A DNA stretch of 64,000 nucleotides from Neurospora tetraspora (GCF_033439725.1 NW_026944383.1:1240001-1304000), one strand, 5' to 3'; counted from the stretch's first letter, positions 31,601 through 44,196 are shown. The notes: generated from the sequence alone by a model not told the origin. Numbers and translations are program-made.

Positions 31601-34600
31601 ATCGCGCGCGGGCAGCGTATCCGGACTGTCCTCGCCGGTGTTTTGCCACATGGGACCGCGAGATTTGAGATGGATGGAGATTTGAGATGGCGGAAAAGCG
31701 ATTGGCCAATCAGAGGTCGGCCACGGACAAAGGAATTAAGGATGCAAAGGCCGCTGCGTACCTGTATGACAAATTGCGAATTCATAAAAAGTGGAAGCGA
31801 AAGAAAATCGGTAAAAGACGGCAAGGCGAGTCAGCGATTGACCTTGTCGCCTTCCGCCACAGACCGAAGGGCCCGAAATGGATTAACAACCAAGTTTGCT
31901 TGTTGGTGAGGATGCCGTGGTGGGAGTTTTGGAGTTTTGCGGTTCCGTCGGAGAAATGCAATCAAGCCAGTGCAGGTCAGTGTGCTAAAAAAAATACTGT
32001 GCACGCTAACTTACCCCGCTATCAGCTGCGTTATCGATAACTGACCGAGAAATGAAAGTCGCAGTCAGGTCCCTTGGAGTCCCGCAAAGTACTCCTTCCA
32101 CATCGACGACGGCAGCTACAAAACAGACTACCGAGCGTGTCTCTATCATTCCTCTCACTCCCCTCAATCCATCTCAAGCGATCCATTCCCCGACACTGTT
32201 CTCTCCCGCATTCAAGCCTGATGAGATACCGTGCCGTCGAGAGCAGCATTCAGCAGCCTCAATGGCCCATTATGTGGCAGCACGACAGAAAGGCTCCCCG
32301 TCTTGGATACCACAGAAACCTCTGATGGTGCCTGTCCAGGATGCCACGTACCCTTATCGTCAGCCTGCTCATCGCATTCCCCTCCTCACTGCATGAAGGC
32401 AGGCGATCAAGGGACTGGTATCCGAAGCTGAACAACCAAGACTCTATCAAAAGAAAACACACCGCGGGGTCGACCAGCCTCCAGATGGGCCTCCTCTCCC
32501 CGCAGTACCCGCCTCTGCGTGACGGCGGGGCCGGACACGCGAGCATCCACTCGGCCGGCTCCCGTCCCGGTGGACTTGTGGGCCTCCCGTCGACCTTGAC
32601 CGGACCCCGCTTTCAACCCCTGATCATCTCAACTCAATCCCTCGCGGCCCTCCCCTCATCATTGACCTCCCTGGCCACTTGACTGACAAGACTGACAATG
32701 GCGGTGACAGGCTCCAAATGCATTGAACGTTGGCATATGAGAGCAATTGGCCAATCACCAAAGAGGCAAGCAATCTCTTCAGCGCTTCGGACCCTGGCGT
32801 GCCTGGGCTTTTGAGCTCCAATGTTCTTTGATCTTCGCCGCCCTGGACCACAACAGACAAAGAACGGAAAGGGAGCTTAGCGTAACCGCGAAGAGGGTAC
32901 GTTGGTGCAAAAGTCATTGTTATTGCCAAGTTTAGGACGATCGACGAGACAAACTCATTATCAGGTGTCTTCCAACAGCGACATAAAAAAGCAAACGAGT
33001 CCAAAACCAGAACCAACGACAAGATCATAATATGACATCAAAGCAAGGGAAGAATGTTTACCTCCCAACAATGATGGACACGGCATGAAACTCAATTCCC
33101 ATTTCTAAGTCATTCTGGGAATTTGGACTTGCATTCAGGGTTCATGCATCGTTGGTATAAGCAATAATTGCTACCTCGAACGGGCGCATTGGACACGGTT
33201 GGTTGGTCAACCGGAATTCTCTCCAGCTAACAGGCAGATCACAACCCCGGCTGGTCTGGTTCCCCTTGCAGATACAGGGTTCTTGATGGCGGCTGACGCA
33301 CTCAGGGCACTGCACCCCAGAACGACCAGGCACCAAATTCCCCATGGGCTCTGTTCATCAGCAGTCTTCATTGTGTCTGGTATTCAGCATACCAAAGAGT
33401 CTCGTGAAGGAGGACAAGCCTCTTCGAATCTCGCGGCACATTACGCGATGCATGGTCAGATTTGACAAACATTCAACTTCCTACAACAATTTGTCGCACT
33501 CGACACCTCTTCGGAGCTGTATCTGATATCGGAGACCGACTGGTCAAGGCACGCCTCTCTCTATCCCACTATAGACGCACTCTTTTAATCACTTCAGAGA
33601 AACCGCGCAGTAAGGCGTGGGTCTATCCATCTATCCACCATAGTGTGCCACCACCCATAGTATTTTCACATATTATACGTCCGCGCATCCGAAAGAAGGT
33701 CTCAACAGCTCGCAGCCGACACCCCATGAATCCGTCACCTGACTTGACAAGCGGACCTTGTGAATCTTGGCTACCCCTCGTCATGGGGTTGACCTTGGTC
33801 CCGTCACTTGTCTCACTCCCACTCACCAAATATCACCACCACCACACCCTCTTTCTTCCACAATCGCCCCTTATCCGCTATGGGTGGTGTAGTGAAGACA
33901 ACCATGAGGACGGCATTGGACTCAGAAGACTCGACCACGAGGACCATCCCGCTCCGCTAGACTCCCGAAAGAGGGTGTAATGACAATGGGAACTGCGACG
34001 AATTCAAGGCATGAGGCCCTCCCATGCTTCGGCAAGCACGGTATTAATTGCTTTACTGTGTACTAGTGTTGACTTCCGACACAAAAAGTCAGTCATGAGC
34101 TCGGTTGACTAATCGTAGCTCATGATTGACAGTGACGAGATGTTTCATCGACGACAAGGCAGCCAATTGAGGCCATGTCGGCCCTGACATTGCTTCGTGC
34201 TGTAGTCATTGGTCACTGGCCCGCTCGCCATGTTTCCTTTATCGCCTCTCGGGCGTATCCTAGGGCTGATTGAGCGGGTGCGTCGACCATTCATGGTGCC
34301 TGTGTGAAGGGTTCTCGCTACCCCAAGAGGTCCTACGCCCACCCTCCTCCACCATCAACCTCTTTGCCGTACACGGTACGTACCGCGAGTACCTCATGTG
34401 CATAACACCTGTTTCTCATGTGGTGACTGTGACTTGTTGACCCTTATGTATCAATCAGTATGGCAAATTCACAAACGGGAAGCAGATGAGGAATCGCAAC
34501 AGCCCAGCCATGGACTCTTGTGGCCTATGGCTGCTCGAGCAGGTTCCCAAGAGCCTCAATGCTCCGGCTCGCGCAACATTAATAACGACGTGTTTGGGCT

Positions 34601-36047
34601 AGATTCGCTCCCCTCGGTCCCTTACAACGTCGTCGTTGGTTTCATGACAGGATGCCCCATCAACCACTTGGAATTGCACAATGAATGGTAAAAAGCCTGT
34701 CATTGAATACATACGACATGGCTACCTGAAATACTTCCATGGAACTTGGATAGGGATGAACATGTCTCAACCGGAATCACCTCGCCATGACCGGGATGGG
34801 GACACATGGTCTCGATCGTCAATTGACATTTCAGCATACCGCCCAGTGCGCGTGAATCGATCGGAATAAAACATGGAACGAAAGATATACTACTCTTCGA
34901 TCAAACAAGCCAAGTCCTTCCTTCCACCAACGGTCTGACCTGTCATGACAACATATCCCTCCAGATACTAACTAATCCCAATCCCGTTGCTTTCTTTGTT
35001 CGTTCCATTTCATCCCAGTTGCGAAGCAACAATCCAACAATCCAACTAACATCCCGCGAACCAACAACATTATCCAATCACGCTACCCAATTCCCAGGCT
35101 CCTATTTTATGTGCTGTGTGCCTGATACTTCCCGCTCTATCTACGCATTTCTTTCATTGTTCACATTCTTTGTTACCGCCGTGCCCTTACCAACCTACCC
35201 CTTACACACTGTGGTTGTTCGTTGGTACAGTACAAATAGATACTGAGGAAGACGATAGCGCCATAGGTCACGCACACACAAAACATTCTATGTATACAAG
35301 ATCGTTATCCCCACACCCTGTCACCCACCCCCACCCCCGGGCCATGACACTCAACACGCAGACAAGCAGCAACCAGCGGCCGATGGACCGCCAACATATT
35401 CAGAACAGGAGGGGATCCAAGCCAACAGTCATTCATCACAATGTCCCGTCTCTAACAACATAGGTAGCTACCAACGGTAATAATACCAAGCAACGGTAAG
35501 ATCCGGATGCAATTCAGCAAACTATATTGTCCATCGTAATGGTGATCACGAAAGCCGTTGATCGGCCAAGCGTACGTAGTGTGCCTGCCCTACTTGACTG
35601 ATTATATACACACTATGCGCAAGTGACAAGTTTAAATTCGCGGAATGAGTCACACTGATGCTCGCTGCCAGGGACATGATGACTATTAATGCTGAGAGCG
35701 CGGAGTTTTGGTACAACTGTGAAGCTCACAAAACGTACTGTGTAGATACTTGTGCGGTATAGATATGGGATTGGGTCGGACGCGAGAAAACTGGAAAATA
35801 TAGTATGTACGCTACTCTAAATACCCACCCACGTATAGATTGAACAAAGGAGCATTAGTTGTTGTAGCGCGGAAAAAAAGACCTACTGGGTATTTAGCTA
35901 GTACTTAGAAATGTCCAACAAGATTAAATACAGCGCGATTGAAACATGGGGAAAATAAGATAAGAAAAAGTCACAAGCGGGAGGGACACTGAAAAGAGAA
36001 AGCAAAAAAAAAAAAAAAAAAAAAAAAAAAGAAAGTTAAATTCTCAC
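28633..36047. other. Long gene-poor region
   Basis: About 7.4 kb between the SWIRM gene and the tRNA-Gly with no convincing coding sequence on either strand. Frames over 100 codons exist (for example near 31400, 32300 and 33500), but their translations show no family motif and no splice-compatible continuation. Base composition is near the rest of the window, not the strongly AT-rich pattern of heavily RIP-mutated repeats. Long regulatory sequence or non-coding transcripts are possible. Telomere-like CCCTAACCCT at about 31367 is the only short motif noted. Confidence 0.4.
36003..36030 (-). terminator. Poly-T (Pol III) terminator of tRNA-Gly
   Basis: An unbroken run of about 27 A on the plus strand, read as T downstream of the minus-strand tRNA 3' end (36048). 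Far longer than the 4-6 T that suffice for Pol III release; the rest is a mononucleotide tract prone to slippage. Confidence 0.75.
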
Positions 36048-36118
36048 TGCGCCAGCCGCGAATCGAACGCGGGGCCCATCGATGGCAACGATGGATTTTA
36101 CCACTAAACCACTGGCGC
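36048..36118 (-). tRNA. tRNA-Gly (anticodon GCC)
   Basis: 71 nt, intronless. Acceptor arms GCGCCAG and CTGGCGC pair fully, with discriminator A. The D arm carries the A box TGGTTTAGTGGTA. The anticodon stem CATCG/CGATG closes loop TTGCCAT, giving anticodon GCC. The T arm CCGCG TTCGATT CGCGG contains the B box. Folds as a complete cloverleaf. Confidence 0.97.
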
Positions 36119-36773
36119 TATTTGAACTGATTGAATCATTGAAATTTTTGGTGGGCCCAAGGGTCTATGTATCTATCCACTTCTTATCCTGGGTCGTGGA
36201 TACTGAAATGCCCAGTGACAGTCATCTTTCACCCACCTAGCCTATGAATAATCAATCCTTCTCCGAGCTCTCTCTCCTCTTTTTCGTACACGTTTCGTTC
36301 GTTCATAAGTTATTTAAGGAAAGAAGCACGCACGGACTAGATAGAATATTCCGTGGTTTTTTTCTCTTGTGGCTGAGGATATTGGAAAGTTGTCTGTACG
36401 TAGATAGGTACATAACATATGCCATGCCCATTATTACCTACTACAGCCAAAGTGAAAACAAATGAACTTCAAAAACCCCGGCCCTGGGAAATAATTACAA
36501 CGCATCGCCTCGCCTCGCCTCGCATCGCATCGCATCGCGACCGGATCGCGACCGCACAGCTTTTGCCTACCTACCTACCTACCTACCTACCTACCTACCT
36601 ACCTACTAAGCAGGCAAGTTGACAACATAGTTATGCAAATGTGTGCATATTGAAATGCGTGACTACCTACCTAGGCTGCGCCGGCCGGCGGAGGAGGTAT
36701 GTACATACGTAGGCTGTAGGTAAGGTAGCCGGGTACATAGATAGTCAGCCAGGCACGCACGCAGTAGACTCTA
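36119..36773. other. Intergenic with microsatellites
   Basis: No gene. It contains (CGCAT/CGCCT)n-like repeats at about 36502-36540 and a clean (CTAC)n run of about 10 units at about 36567-36606, followed by scattered TACC/GTAG sequences up to the TIR element. Confidence 0.6.
36567..36606. repeat. (CTAC)n microsatellite
   Basis: About ten perfect tandem copies of a 4-bp unit. Non-coding location, likely length-variable between strains. Confidence 0.9.
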
Positions 36774-37160
36774 TACCGTAGAAACTCGCGAATATCGGAT
36801 TTCACCAGGTCTGCAAAGAATTCACTAACCTAACTCCGCGCAGCCGGTCGTGTGAAAAAGTAAATGCAATGCTCACACAGGCCCGAATCATCACTGAGTC
36901 CGTTGCATTCATTTTATTTTTATTTTTTTTTACACACCCTGCTCTGCTCCGCTACATACATACATACATGATGCTTCATGTCAGTACAGTCAATGAAACA
37001 GACTGACTGACTGTGTGAGTCTCTAGGAAATTCCCAATTTTGAGGCCACAGGCACGCTGCTCGCTCTGACTGCTTGAACGTCACAGATATGTGTGGCCGG
37101 TTTAGGAAAGATTCTCGGACCTGACATCCGATGTTCCAGAATTTTTTTTTTCGGTGGGTA
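36774..37160. mobile_element. Small TIR (MITE-like) element, family A copy 2
   Basis: The left arm at 36774-36830 reads TACCGTAGAAACTCGCGAAT, ATCGGATTTCACC, GGTCTGCAAAGAATT. The same order of blocks is found inverted at about 37101-37160 (ATTCTCGGACCTG, ACATCCGATGTTCC, CGGT). The left arm also matches the arms of copy 1 at 6790-7031. About 387 bp, no coding frame. The interior holds a (CATA)n run and an A/T tract. Arms are diverged from each other, so the insertion is not recent. Confidence 0.6.
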
Positions 37161-38565
37161 TGATATGGATGGCCCGGGTGAGTGTCCTCATCGATGTTGT
37201 GGGACATTGGCGATGACTATGACTCCCTTAGCAGGCTAGGCATTCTAAGATGCATGCCTACGCCCATCTAGACTAGACTCTATGTGTGGGAGTAAAGCCA
37301 GAGAATGGTTGTGTTGTACCTCTCTTTAATACACTGGTATCTTGTACCCTCGTGTGTGAGAGGCCGAGGTATATCATCTCTTTCCAAGTCCCTCAAAGTA
37401 TAAGCTTGTCCTCCACATACATACTAGGCAGCCATCGGCCTGCTAGCTCATTGACCAAGCTCGGTCAGGTTGGAGGCGATGTCGGTCATCTTTGGACCTT
37501 CGCAAGAGGCCTTGTTACCGCTTTCTACCGCCGCCCAAAAAAGCTAACTGGTCAACCTCTTTTACACAAAATGATATTGACCGCTCCGGGTCGTTGTTCT
37601 CCGCGCGGTTCACCGAAAACCTCGGGGACGGGGGCTGTGGTACAGAAGTGTGTGACTAACTAAACCGGTCGACCAGAGAGTGACACGCGGGATGGGATAG
37701 GCTCGAACCAACGAATTTGAATCGACCCGTGTGTAATAGAAGACTCCGGAAACCACGGTGAAGGGGGACTGGGATGCACTGGGAGAGATAAGGTGAGGGC
37801 CGCGCGTCTGGTTCTTGCCACTTCCCTGGAGCCTGGAAGGCCTCCCGGGGCCATCTCATTCACCCACGTTTAGGTTGCCGACAGCCAACCTAGATTGGCA
37901 TACGTGAGGCATTGATGTGTAAACCGTCTTGGCCTTATTCATCCTAAACGATGGAGGTTGTCATGGCATTCAAGGCTTATTCAGAGGAGGTGGCAGCGTT
38001 GAACGTTCTAAACAGTTCCTTTTGTTGCTTGTGTTGGTTAGACTGCGGGCGGTGTAATGACCTTCAAGATCAAGGGCTCTAATATCCATGATCCAGCTTG
38101 TCAAGTATGCCGGACCATGACGCATGCATTGAGTGAAACGCTAGATAGGACGTCAGAGGCACGAGGTACCCCATACGCCTGCCTGTTCCTGGGTAAGGCA
38201 GCCTATTTTGCCTCTTGCGATGTGTAGCACAGGGGAAAGCAGGGCGTCGTGTACGCCACGAATAAGCCCACTCCTGCGAAACGTGCGGGATGCTGTATGT
38301 ATGATCGGCGCCTTCAGTCGGGGTTGTACTGGACAATGGCCCTGTTTGACATGAGGCTGTGTCCAGTGGGCCGAGTGCGATGGGCCAGACTCGTTGCTTG
38401 GTGTTTGAGTGCGATTAAAGGTCGACCAGAGTTTCCCGTAGGTTCACCACCGGCCGGAAAGTGAAGCCCTTTAACCCCCCATCAGCTATGAAGTGACCTT
38501 CAGAGAATGACAATTGTTAGGCAAGAAGTATGTCGGCGTTCATGTCGAACACGGTCGTTATCAAC
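37161..38565. other. Intergenic, no gene seen
   Basis: 1.4 kb between the TIR element and the stop codon of the F-box gene. A frame at 37286-37663 has no recognisable domain. Probably includes the 3' UTR of the F-box gene. Confidence 0.4.
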
Positions 38566-40596
38566 TCAAGTAAAGTCATAAACCATCAGACTCTCGCCCC
38601 CACCCCTCTTCTCCTTCAGCACGATGACCATCTCATCGTCGAATCCAACCCAGTTCCTCCGTTCATCCCAATCGTATTCCAAATCTTGGTTGTCTACTGC
38701 AAGGCGGTTAGTGGGGACGAAACCGCTTTTATTTGAGGCCTGACCCGGTTTGATCTCTATGCTCCGACTGCCAACCCCATTCGACCGCCCTTCAAGCTCC
38801 CACACACGCATCTCTTCGCCTCGCGAGCTGACGCTGACGGCCTTCCCCCGCGCCGTTATCTCGGCGTTGCTGATTCCCGACGTGTGGCCCCATAGCCGGA
38901 TGCCGCGAGAGATGGACAGCGAGGAGGCGGTAGATGTGCACATATGCAGCACGAGCGTGTTGTCAGGTAGAGTAGCTAGGAGATAGGGGTGGGTGTAGCA
39001 GAGCGTCGTAGGCCCGACCGTGTCTGGACGGGATCGTGAGGATGGGCTGTCTTGTTCCCGAGACCTGGCAACTATTTCGTGTAGAGGTGTTGCTGGTGTT
39101 GCCTGCAGCCCACTGCCTGTGTCTAACGGCATTGTGTATGCTGTTTTTGTGGTAGTGATTTCGGGGGCGGACTTGACACCTGTAGTTGGGGCCCGAATGT
39201 GCATGTCCTGAAGACCGATGGACCAGCCCCGTCGGGTGGAAAAGGTGTAAGCTATTGAAGCGACGGTTGTTAAGGCCATTTTTCGTATGGATAGTGCAAG
39301 AGGAGGTCTCGATGAGTAGGAGTTGAGGGATGTGAGTAAATATGGCGCTGGCAGAGTATCGGTGTCGTTCTCAGAGGTACTCGACTTCTCTTCCACTGAG
39401 CCACTCGCTTTCGCCGTCGTTTTCGTCTCGCTGTCCGTCCTCGAAACCTCAGTCGGTTGCTCTGCCGGTAGTTGCTCTGGTACCTCGAAAGTGTAAAGCG
39501 ATACCAGCACCGCTGCCGTGGCCGTCAACAGGTATGGATACGACAACGCCATCGCAACGATTTCCCCATTGCTCGACTTTTCGTGTTTGTACCGCCTTAC
39601 GAGACGGTTCTCGCCACCACCGAATAGCCTCCAAACCCCAAAACTCCCATCTACGAACCCTACCCCCACATCCAATATCCCGTGGTCCAACTCGCTGTCG
39701 TCAACCGCAATACAGCTCGGCGTAGAATCCAGTCCATCCTCGCAGAGACTCACTTGGGCCAACAGATGTCTGCTCTTCAGATCCCATGCGCGCAAACCCG
39801 ACACCTTATCCGCGGTAATTGCGATTCCCTCCACCACTTTGACGAGCACCTTGCGCTCTTGCTGTTGTTGATTTCCCTCTTGCGTGTCCCCCGTACCTCC
39901 TATCCTGAGCTCTTCAACCGCGCATTTGCCCCTCGACCAGTTGTATCGGATCTTGTATTGCCTCTTCCAGTTGACCGGCTCCCATTTCCGCTCTTGTAAC
40001 CGTCCGTCGACTTGTATGCCTCGCCCGCTGTTGTCGAAAATACTTTGCTCGTCTCTCCTCCTCTTGATTCCAGCCTTATTGCCCCCCTCCTTTTTTTCCT
40101 GGACAACGCCACCCCGTCGCCCATCAGCCCACAGCGTCCGTCTGCCCGAGTAATGCAGCTTGTGACCGGCACCGCCTCCGCCGGCCGCGGCGTCTCGAAA
40201 CCCCGGTATCCTCATGGCGCGCGGCAGCACGAAGCGCGCGTAGTATAGAGCCTTCCATAGCTGTGAATCTCCGGCGAGTTGGTAGAAGCGGCGCGACACT
40301 GGGGCGACGGCGAGGAGGTGTTGGAGAGAGAGGAACGATAGGATGCGAATGAGGAGCTCGTCTGAGAGAGAGGAGAGGAGATCGCGGGCGGTACTATGTC
40401 TGGGGTCGGGATCGGGCTGCTGAGCGCGTGTTGGTCGCGTGGCCGGCAGGGAATTGTTGTTGTCAACAGCGCGGGGGTTCAGCCGTCGGCGCTTCGCACG
40501 CGGGAGGAAGTCGGTATCGCTGCCGTGGTCGTTTTCGTCATGATGGTCCGAGTCATCGTCGTAGGCAACCAGAGGCTGTGTTCTTTTGCTGGCCAT
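38566..40596 (-). CDS. F-box protein with WD40-like beta-propeller region
   Basis: A single exon of 676 residues from the first ATG (MASKRTQPLV). F-box proteins are substrate receptors of SCF ubiquitin ligases. The N-terminal 70 residues are charged and low complexity with a basic KRRR patch. The F-box spans about 72-118: LLSSLSDELLIRILSFLSLQ, then VSRRFYQLAGDSQLWKALYY. It is followed by WKRQYKIRYNWSRG, a motif seen after the F-box in F-box/WD proteins. The rest has WD-like strands (AITADKVSGLRAWDLKSRHLL, VGFVDGSFGVWRLFG, GEEMRVWELEG) forming an irregular propeller interrupted by a Thr/Ser/Glu-rich insert near residues 380-430. The target is unknown. A telomere-like GGGTTAGGGTTAGG lies about 200 bp upstream of the start. 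Confidence 0.85.
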   Translation of the reverse strand: MASKRTQPLVAYDDDSDHHDENDHGSDTDFLPRAKRRRLNPRAVDNNNSLPATRPTRAQQPDPDPRHSTARDLLSSLSDELLIRILSFLSLQHLLAVAPVSRRFYQLAGDSQLWKALYYARFVLPRAMRIPGFRDAAAGGGGAGHKLHYSGRRTLWADGRRGGVVQEKKEGGNKAGIKRRRDEQSIFDNSGRGIQVDGRLQERKWEPVNWKRQYKIRYNWSRGKCAVEELRIGGTGDTQEGNQQQQERKVLVKVVEGIAITADKVSGLRAWDLKSRHLLAQVSLCEDGLDSTPSCIAVDDSELDHGILDVGVGFVDGSFGVWRLFGGGENRLVRRYKHEKSSNGEIVAMALSYPYLLTATAAVLVSLYTFEVPEQLPAEQPTEVSRTDSETKTTAKASGSVEEKSSTSENDTDTLPAPYLLTSLNSYSSRPPLALSIRKMALTTVASIAYTFSTRRGWSIGLQDMHIRAPTTGVKSAPEITTTKTAYTMPLDTGSGLQATPATPLHEIVARSREQDSPSSRSRPDTVGPTTLCYTHPYLLATLPDNTLVLHMCTSTASSLSISRGIRLWGHTSGISNAEITARGKAVSVSSRGEEMRVWELEGRSNGVGSRSIEIKPGQASNKSGFVPTNRLAVDNQDLEYDWDERRNWVGFDDEMVIVLKEKRGGGESLMVYDFT

Positions 40597-41081
40597 TTTG
40601 CACGATTCGCCGCCGTTGTATTGCGCAGCCAAGTAACGCTACTCGTTCGCGAGCAGGCTTCAAGCTGAAGAGCGGATGTGGTTGATTTGAAGCTTGCGGG
40701 CGAAGTTGCAAGAGGAAGAAACAAAGACCAGGATGTTCGTCGTGGAGATTCCAGTTTCTGGGGAAGTGGCAATGCCAAGCCTTTTAGGTCTGGGGTTAGG
40801 GTTAGGTACTAACAAACACTAACACTCTCTCGTCCAGGACAAATTAACGTAGACTGCAGCCGGGCCAGACCACCAAAACCATGACATCGCCGTAAACACC
40901 ACGACGGTTTTCATTCCTCTCATGACTTTTATTCCTTTCATTCGTCCTCATGGTCATTCATAGTCCCCAATAGCTGTTTACAGCCCTACAATATCGTTGG
41001 TGTCTTGTCAATTTGCCGTTGACATCGTGCTCTGGAGTCCACGTTTATTTGTCCTGGACGAGACACTATAACATCATCCCC
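40597..41081. promoter_or_regulatory. F-box gene promoter and lactonase 3' flank
   Basis: 485 bp holding the upstream region of the F-box gene and the 3' UTR of the lactonase gene. GGGGTTAGGGTTAGG at about 40792-40806 is two tandem telomere-type TTAGGG units, a sequence bound by Tbf1/Teb1-type Myb factors in other fungi. Function here is inference. Confidence 0.4.
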
Positions 41082-42645
41082 TCAATAAAGCTGACCAGGG
41101 AACGCCCCCTCGGCCTTCAACGTGGCAAAGAACAGCTGGGTTTCCGCCAGGATGACCATCCGACCCTTTCCAGCAAACTGGAAGTTGGCGACCGTGCTTC
41201 CGATCCAGATCTTGCCGAGCAGCTTTCCGGACGGGTTGAACACATGCACGCCGTCGCCGCAGCCCGCGTACAGGTTGCCCTTGGTGTCGACGTGGACGCC
41301 ATCCGGCACGCCGGTCGCGATGAAGGCGAAAGTCTTGCGGTTGGAGAAGGTGCCGTCCTCTTCGACATCATAGCGGTAACTTTGTGTGAAATGCCATGTT
41401 AGAGCGGTTGTGGACTGGTGGCTGGACGAGAAATCGGAGGAACTTACATGCTCGATGGGAAGGACGAGTTACGCCCGAAGAAGCCCTGGATGACGCCGGT
41501 ATCGGTCACGTAGGCGTGATGGCCGTCGGGTGAGAAAGTGATGCCTGGTGCCTGGTTAGTTACCTCTCTCTTCAAAAACTAACACTACTTACCATTAGGC
41601 ATGTTGAACCCATCAGCCACAACGGCCACAGCCCCCGAGCTCTCGTTGAACATCCAAACCTGCTTCTGAATCACAGTCTCGGGCCGAAAATCCTGAACAT
41701 AGCCGTAGGTGGTATCGGTAAAGTAAATGTCTCCGGTGCGCGGGTTGATGGCAACGTCATTGATCGAGTTAAACTGACGGCCAAAGTAGTTATCCAGGAT
41801 GACTGTGGCGTTATAAGGAGCATTATGAGACATGACATAAAGCGCCGGAGCAACTCTGCTGCCCTGTCCCTCGCCGGCGAAGAGGATTCTGTTCTTATAG
41901 TTCGTTCCGCCTAATGAACCGGTTAGTTGACCCGATCCCTTCAATCTTCAACTTTTCACTTGGGTATATGACATACCATTAGGGTTGATAATAGCAGGAG
42001 TCGCTGCCACCAAGTGAACATCGACCTTGCCAGTGGCATTTCTTTGAGCCGATACCTCAGCTGTCACCTTGGAAAGCGAGATCTTCTGAATGACGGCCGA
42101 CTTGTTGAGCCCAGTGCCAGCGGCGGGATCACCCGCGTTTTGCACGAAGAAGAAGTCATCCGTGGACGGGACCCTATATTTGAACCATCAGTTTCCTGTC
42201 ACCGGCCATCTTGCCTAATACCCCCTAAGACGGGTGGGCGGACCACACATACCAGACAGCAGCTTCATGGAACCTGGGGTTCGTTCCTGATGAGTTGAGG
42301 AGCGTAAGAGTCGGGTTGGTCCCAATAATGTCCAGGAACTCTTCATCGTAGATGTGGAACGGCTTCTCAAAAAGGGACTCCTTTGTCGTTCCAGGCGGGA
42401 TGAAGAGCTGCTCGCGCGCACAACGTGTAACAGGTTAGCGGCCACACGTCAGAACATGGAGATTCTCACTCTGGCAGACATACAGTAGTAGAATTCGCTA
42501 CAGTAGGAGGCGGCACATCCCCAAGAACGTTGAAGCTCTTCTGGTCAATGACCTGTGCCTGAGCCGGAACATCGACGGCTTTGGCAGTTGTTGCCAGGAG
42601 CAACGTGAGGAGGGGCGCGAGAGGCGGACGACGAGCGTGGACCAT
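41082..42645 (-). CDS. Secreted SMP-30/gluconolactonase-like beta-propeller protein
   Basis: Six exons (42645-42484, 42407-42253, 42173-41977, 41910-41593, 41544-41448, 41379-41082) give 408 residues with frame kept at every junction. The SMP-30/gluconolaconase family comprises six-bladed, metal-dependent propellers that hydrolyse sugar lactones or related esters. A signal peptide is clear (MVHARRPPLAPLLTLLLATTAKA). Family signatures include RILFAGEGQG, FNSINDVAINPRTGDIYFTDTTYG with the conserved Asn-Asp metal site, ITFSPDGHHAYVTDTG, and PDGVHVDTKGNLYAGCGDGVHVFNPSGKLLGKI. Several NxS/T sites fit a secreted glycoprotein. ATAAATAC at about 42734-42742 sits about 90 bp upstream of the start on the minus strand, a plausible TATA element. 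The natural substrate is unknown; a role in aldonolactone metabolism with the nearby LPMO is inference. Confidence 0.9.
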
Positions 42646-44077
42646 GATGATGACTTTGGGGTGGTATATATGTGATGGAACGACAAGATCGATCAGGTCT
42701 ACAGCCAGTCTTGACGGTGTGTGGTCACACCAAGTATTTATGGAAGAAGTCGTCGTTGGTTTTGACTTTTCCCGATCAGGTTCGGTCAAGTTTAAGCTTC
42801 ACCGCCGATACCGTCATCGCCAACCCCCATGCCGATTCTATGGAATTTGGTCCCTTGCCAAGTTGTGGAACCATCTCACGATGATCACAAACTTGTTTGG
42901 CTTTGTTCGTCGTCATAGTTCTCAGCTAAATGCAACTGTGAATAAAGGTAGTTTAGCGCGCCCCCATTTTGACCCCCCACGTAGAACTATCCTTCCAACT
43001 TGGGCATTGTTCGAACTCAACAGATCAGGCTTTTCCCCGCACTGGACCAGTGGACTTTCTGACTCCTCACCCTATACGACGGGACTGGACTTTGATACGT
43101 GAAGTAGGACAAAAGTGAGGTTATACCGACCGGCAGTTTAGCGATTGGCTGGCCAATTTGTGGTCGGAGCAAACCCCAGACCTTAACCCCCCAAGAACTC
43201 CGCTCAAGGTTGCAGTCACCTCCATTCCCCCGGACCCCACGTTTAATCGCTCCGGTCACAAATCCGGGGTAAGGGTGGAGTGTACAGTCCAGTACTGGTT
43301 TGTTTGTTAGCTCGAGACCTCTGGTCAACTTTCCTAGGCGTTTACAATATCTAATTGATCCGTTTCGTTCCATAACCAAAGCGTGATCTTACCTTGCATA
43401 TGCTATTTTGGAAATTTGATATGCCATATTGAATCTTGTTGATGCCTTTCCGACCCGTACCTAGCCATTCATTTTATCTTTGTAAAGTTTGGGACAATTC
43501 GGGATAGATCTCGTCCAGTATATAAGGAGTACCAAGCTAATAAACAAACCAGCATTAGATTGTAGGTGGTTGCAGGTGGAATTATATCTTTCAGATGCTT
43601 GCTTACTTTTAGGATGGAATAGCTGGAATCTGCTAGCAAGGTAACGTTATGAACAGCGATAATGGAATTGACGGTTGGTTTCGGGGTCAAAAGCCAAAAC
43701 TGCAGCTAATCATAAATCAAATCAATCGCAACAGGACTCGCAGCCAACTGAGCAGGTAGTCACGAACGTTTCATATGTGACACTGTGACATGAGGTACAA
43801 AGGTTTTGTTTTCTTTCTCACCGTGACCCTCTGCCAGCCCAAAGTGCTAACCAGTTCAGCCATCCCAGATCTGAAGCGCCGGAAGATTCCAGATAAACTC
43901 ACCAACTTCAAACGGCCCGAAGAAAAAGTTTCGTGCTTTCCTCGCCTTCCAACCATCCACCTCAACTCCCCCAAGTTCATCTCTTAGGTAGCCTTGTAGG
44001 CACCGGATACCCACCATCGTTGTTATTACAACTGCACAGAACTGGCATCGTTGCCGCAGCGGGAATATAAGGAGCGC
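42646..44077. other. Intergenic, no gene seen
   Basis: 1.4 kb upstream of the lactonase gene. Only short frames without family resemblance; AT-richer after 43380. Confidence 0.4.
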
Positions 44078-44196
44078 AACAGGCCTTGTTGCATATCTTG
44101 GGCTATTATATACAACAAGCCCTATTGAATCTACAAGCCTTGTTGGCTGAGGGAGGCCTCTGATTGGTCGGATTTAGGTGTAAAATAGTAAAAGCC

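Noticed and set aside
33462-33980. 172-codon plus-strand frame
   Set aside because: His/Pro/Ser-rich low-complexity translation with no domain and no supporting splice or promoter signals.
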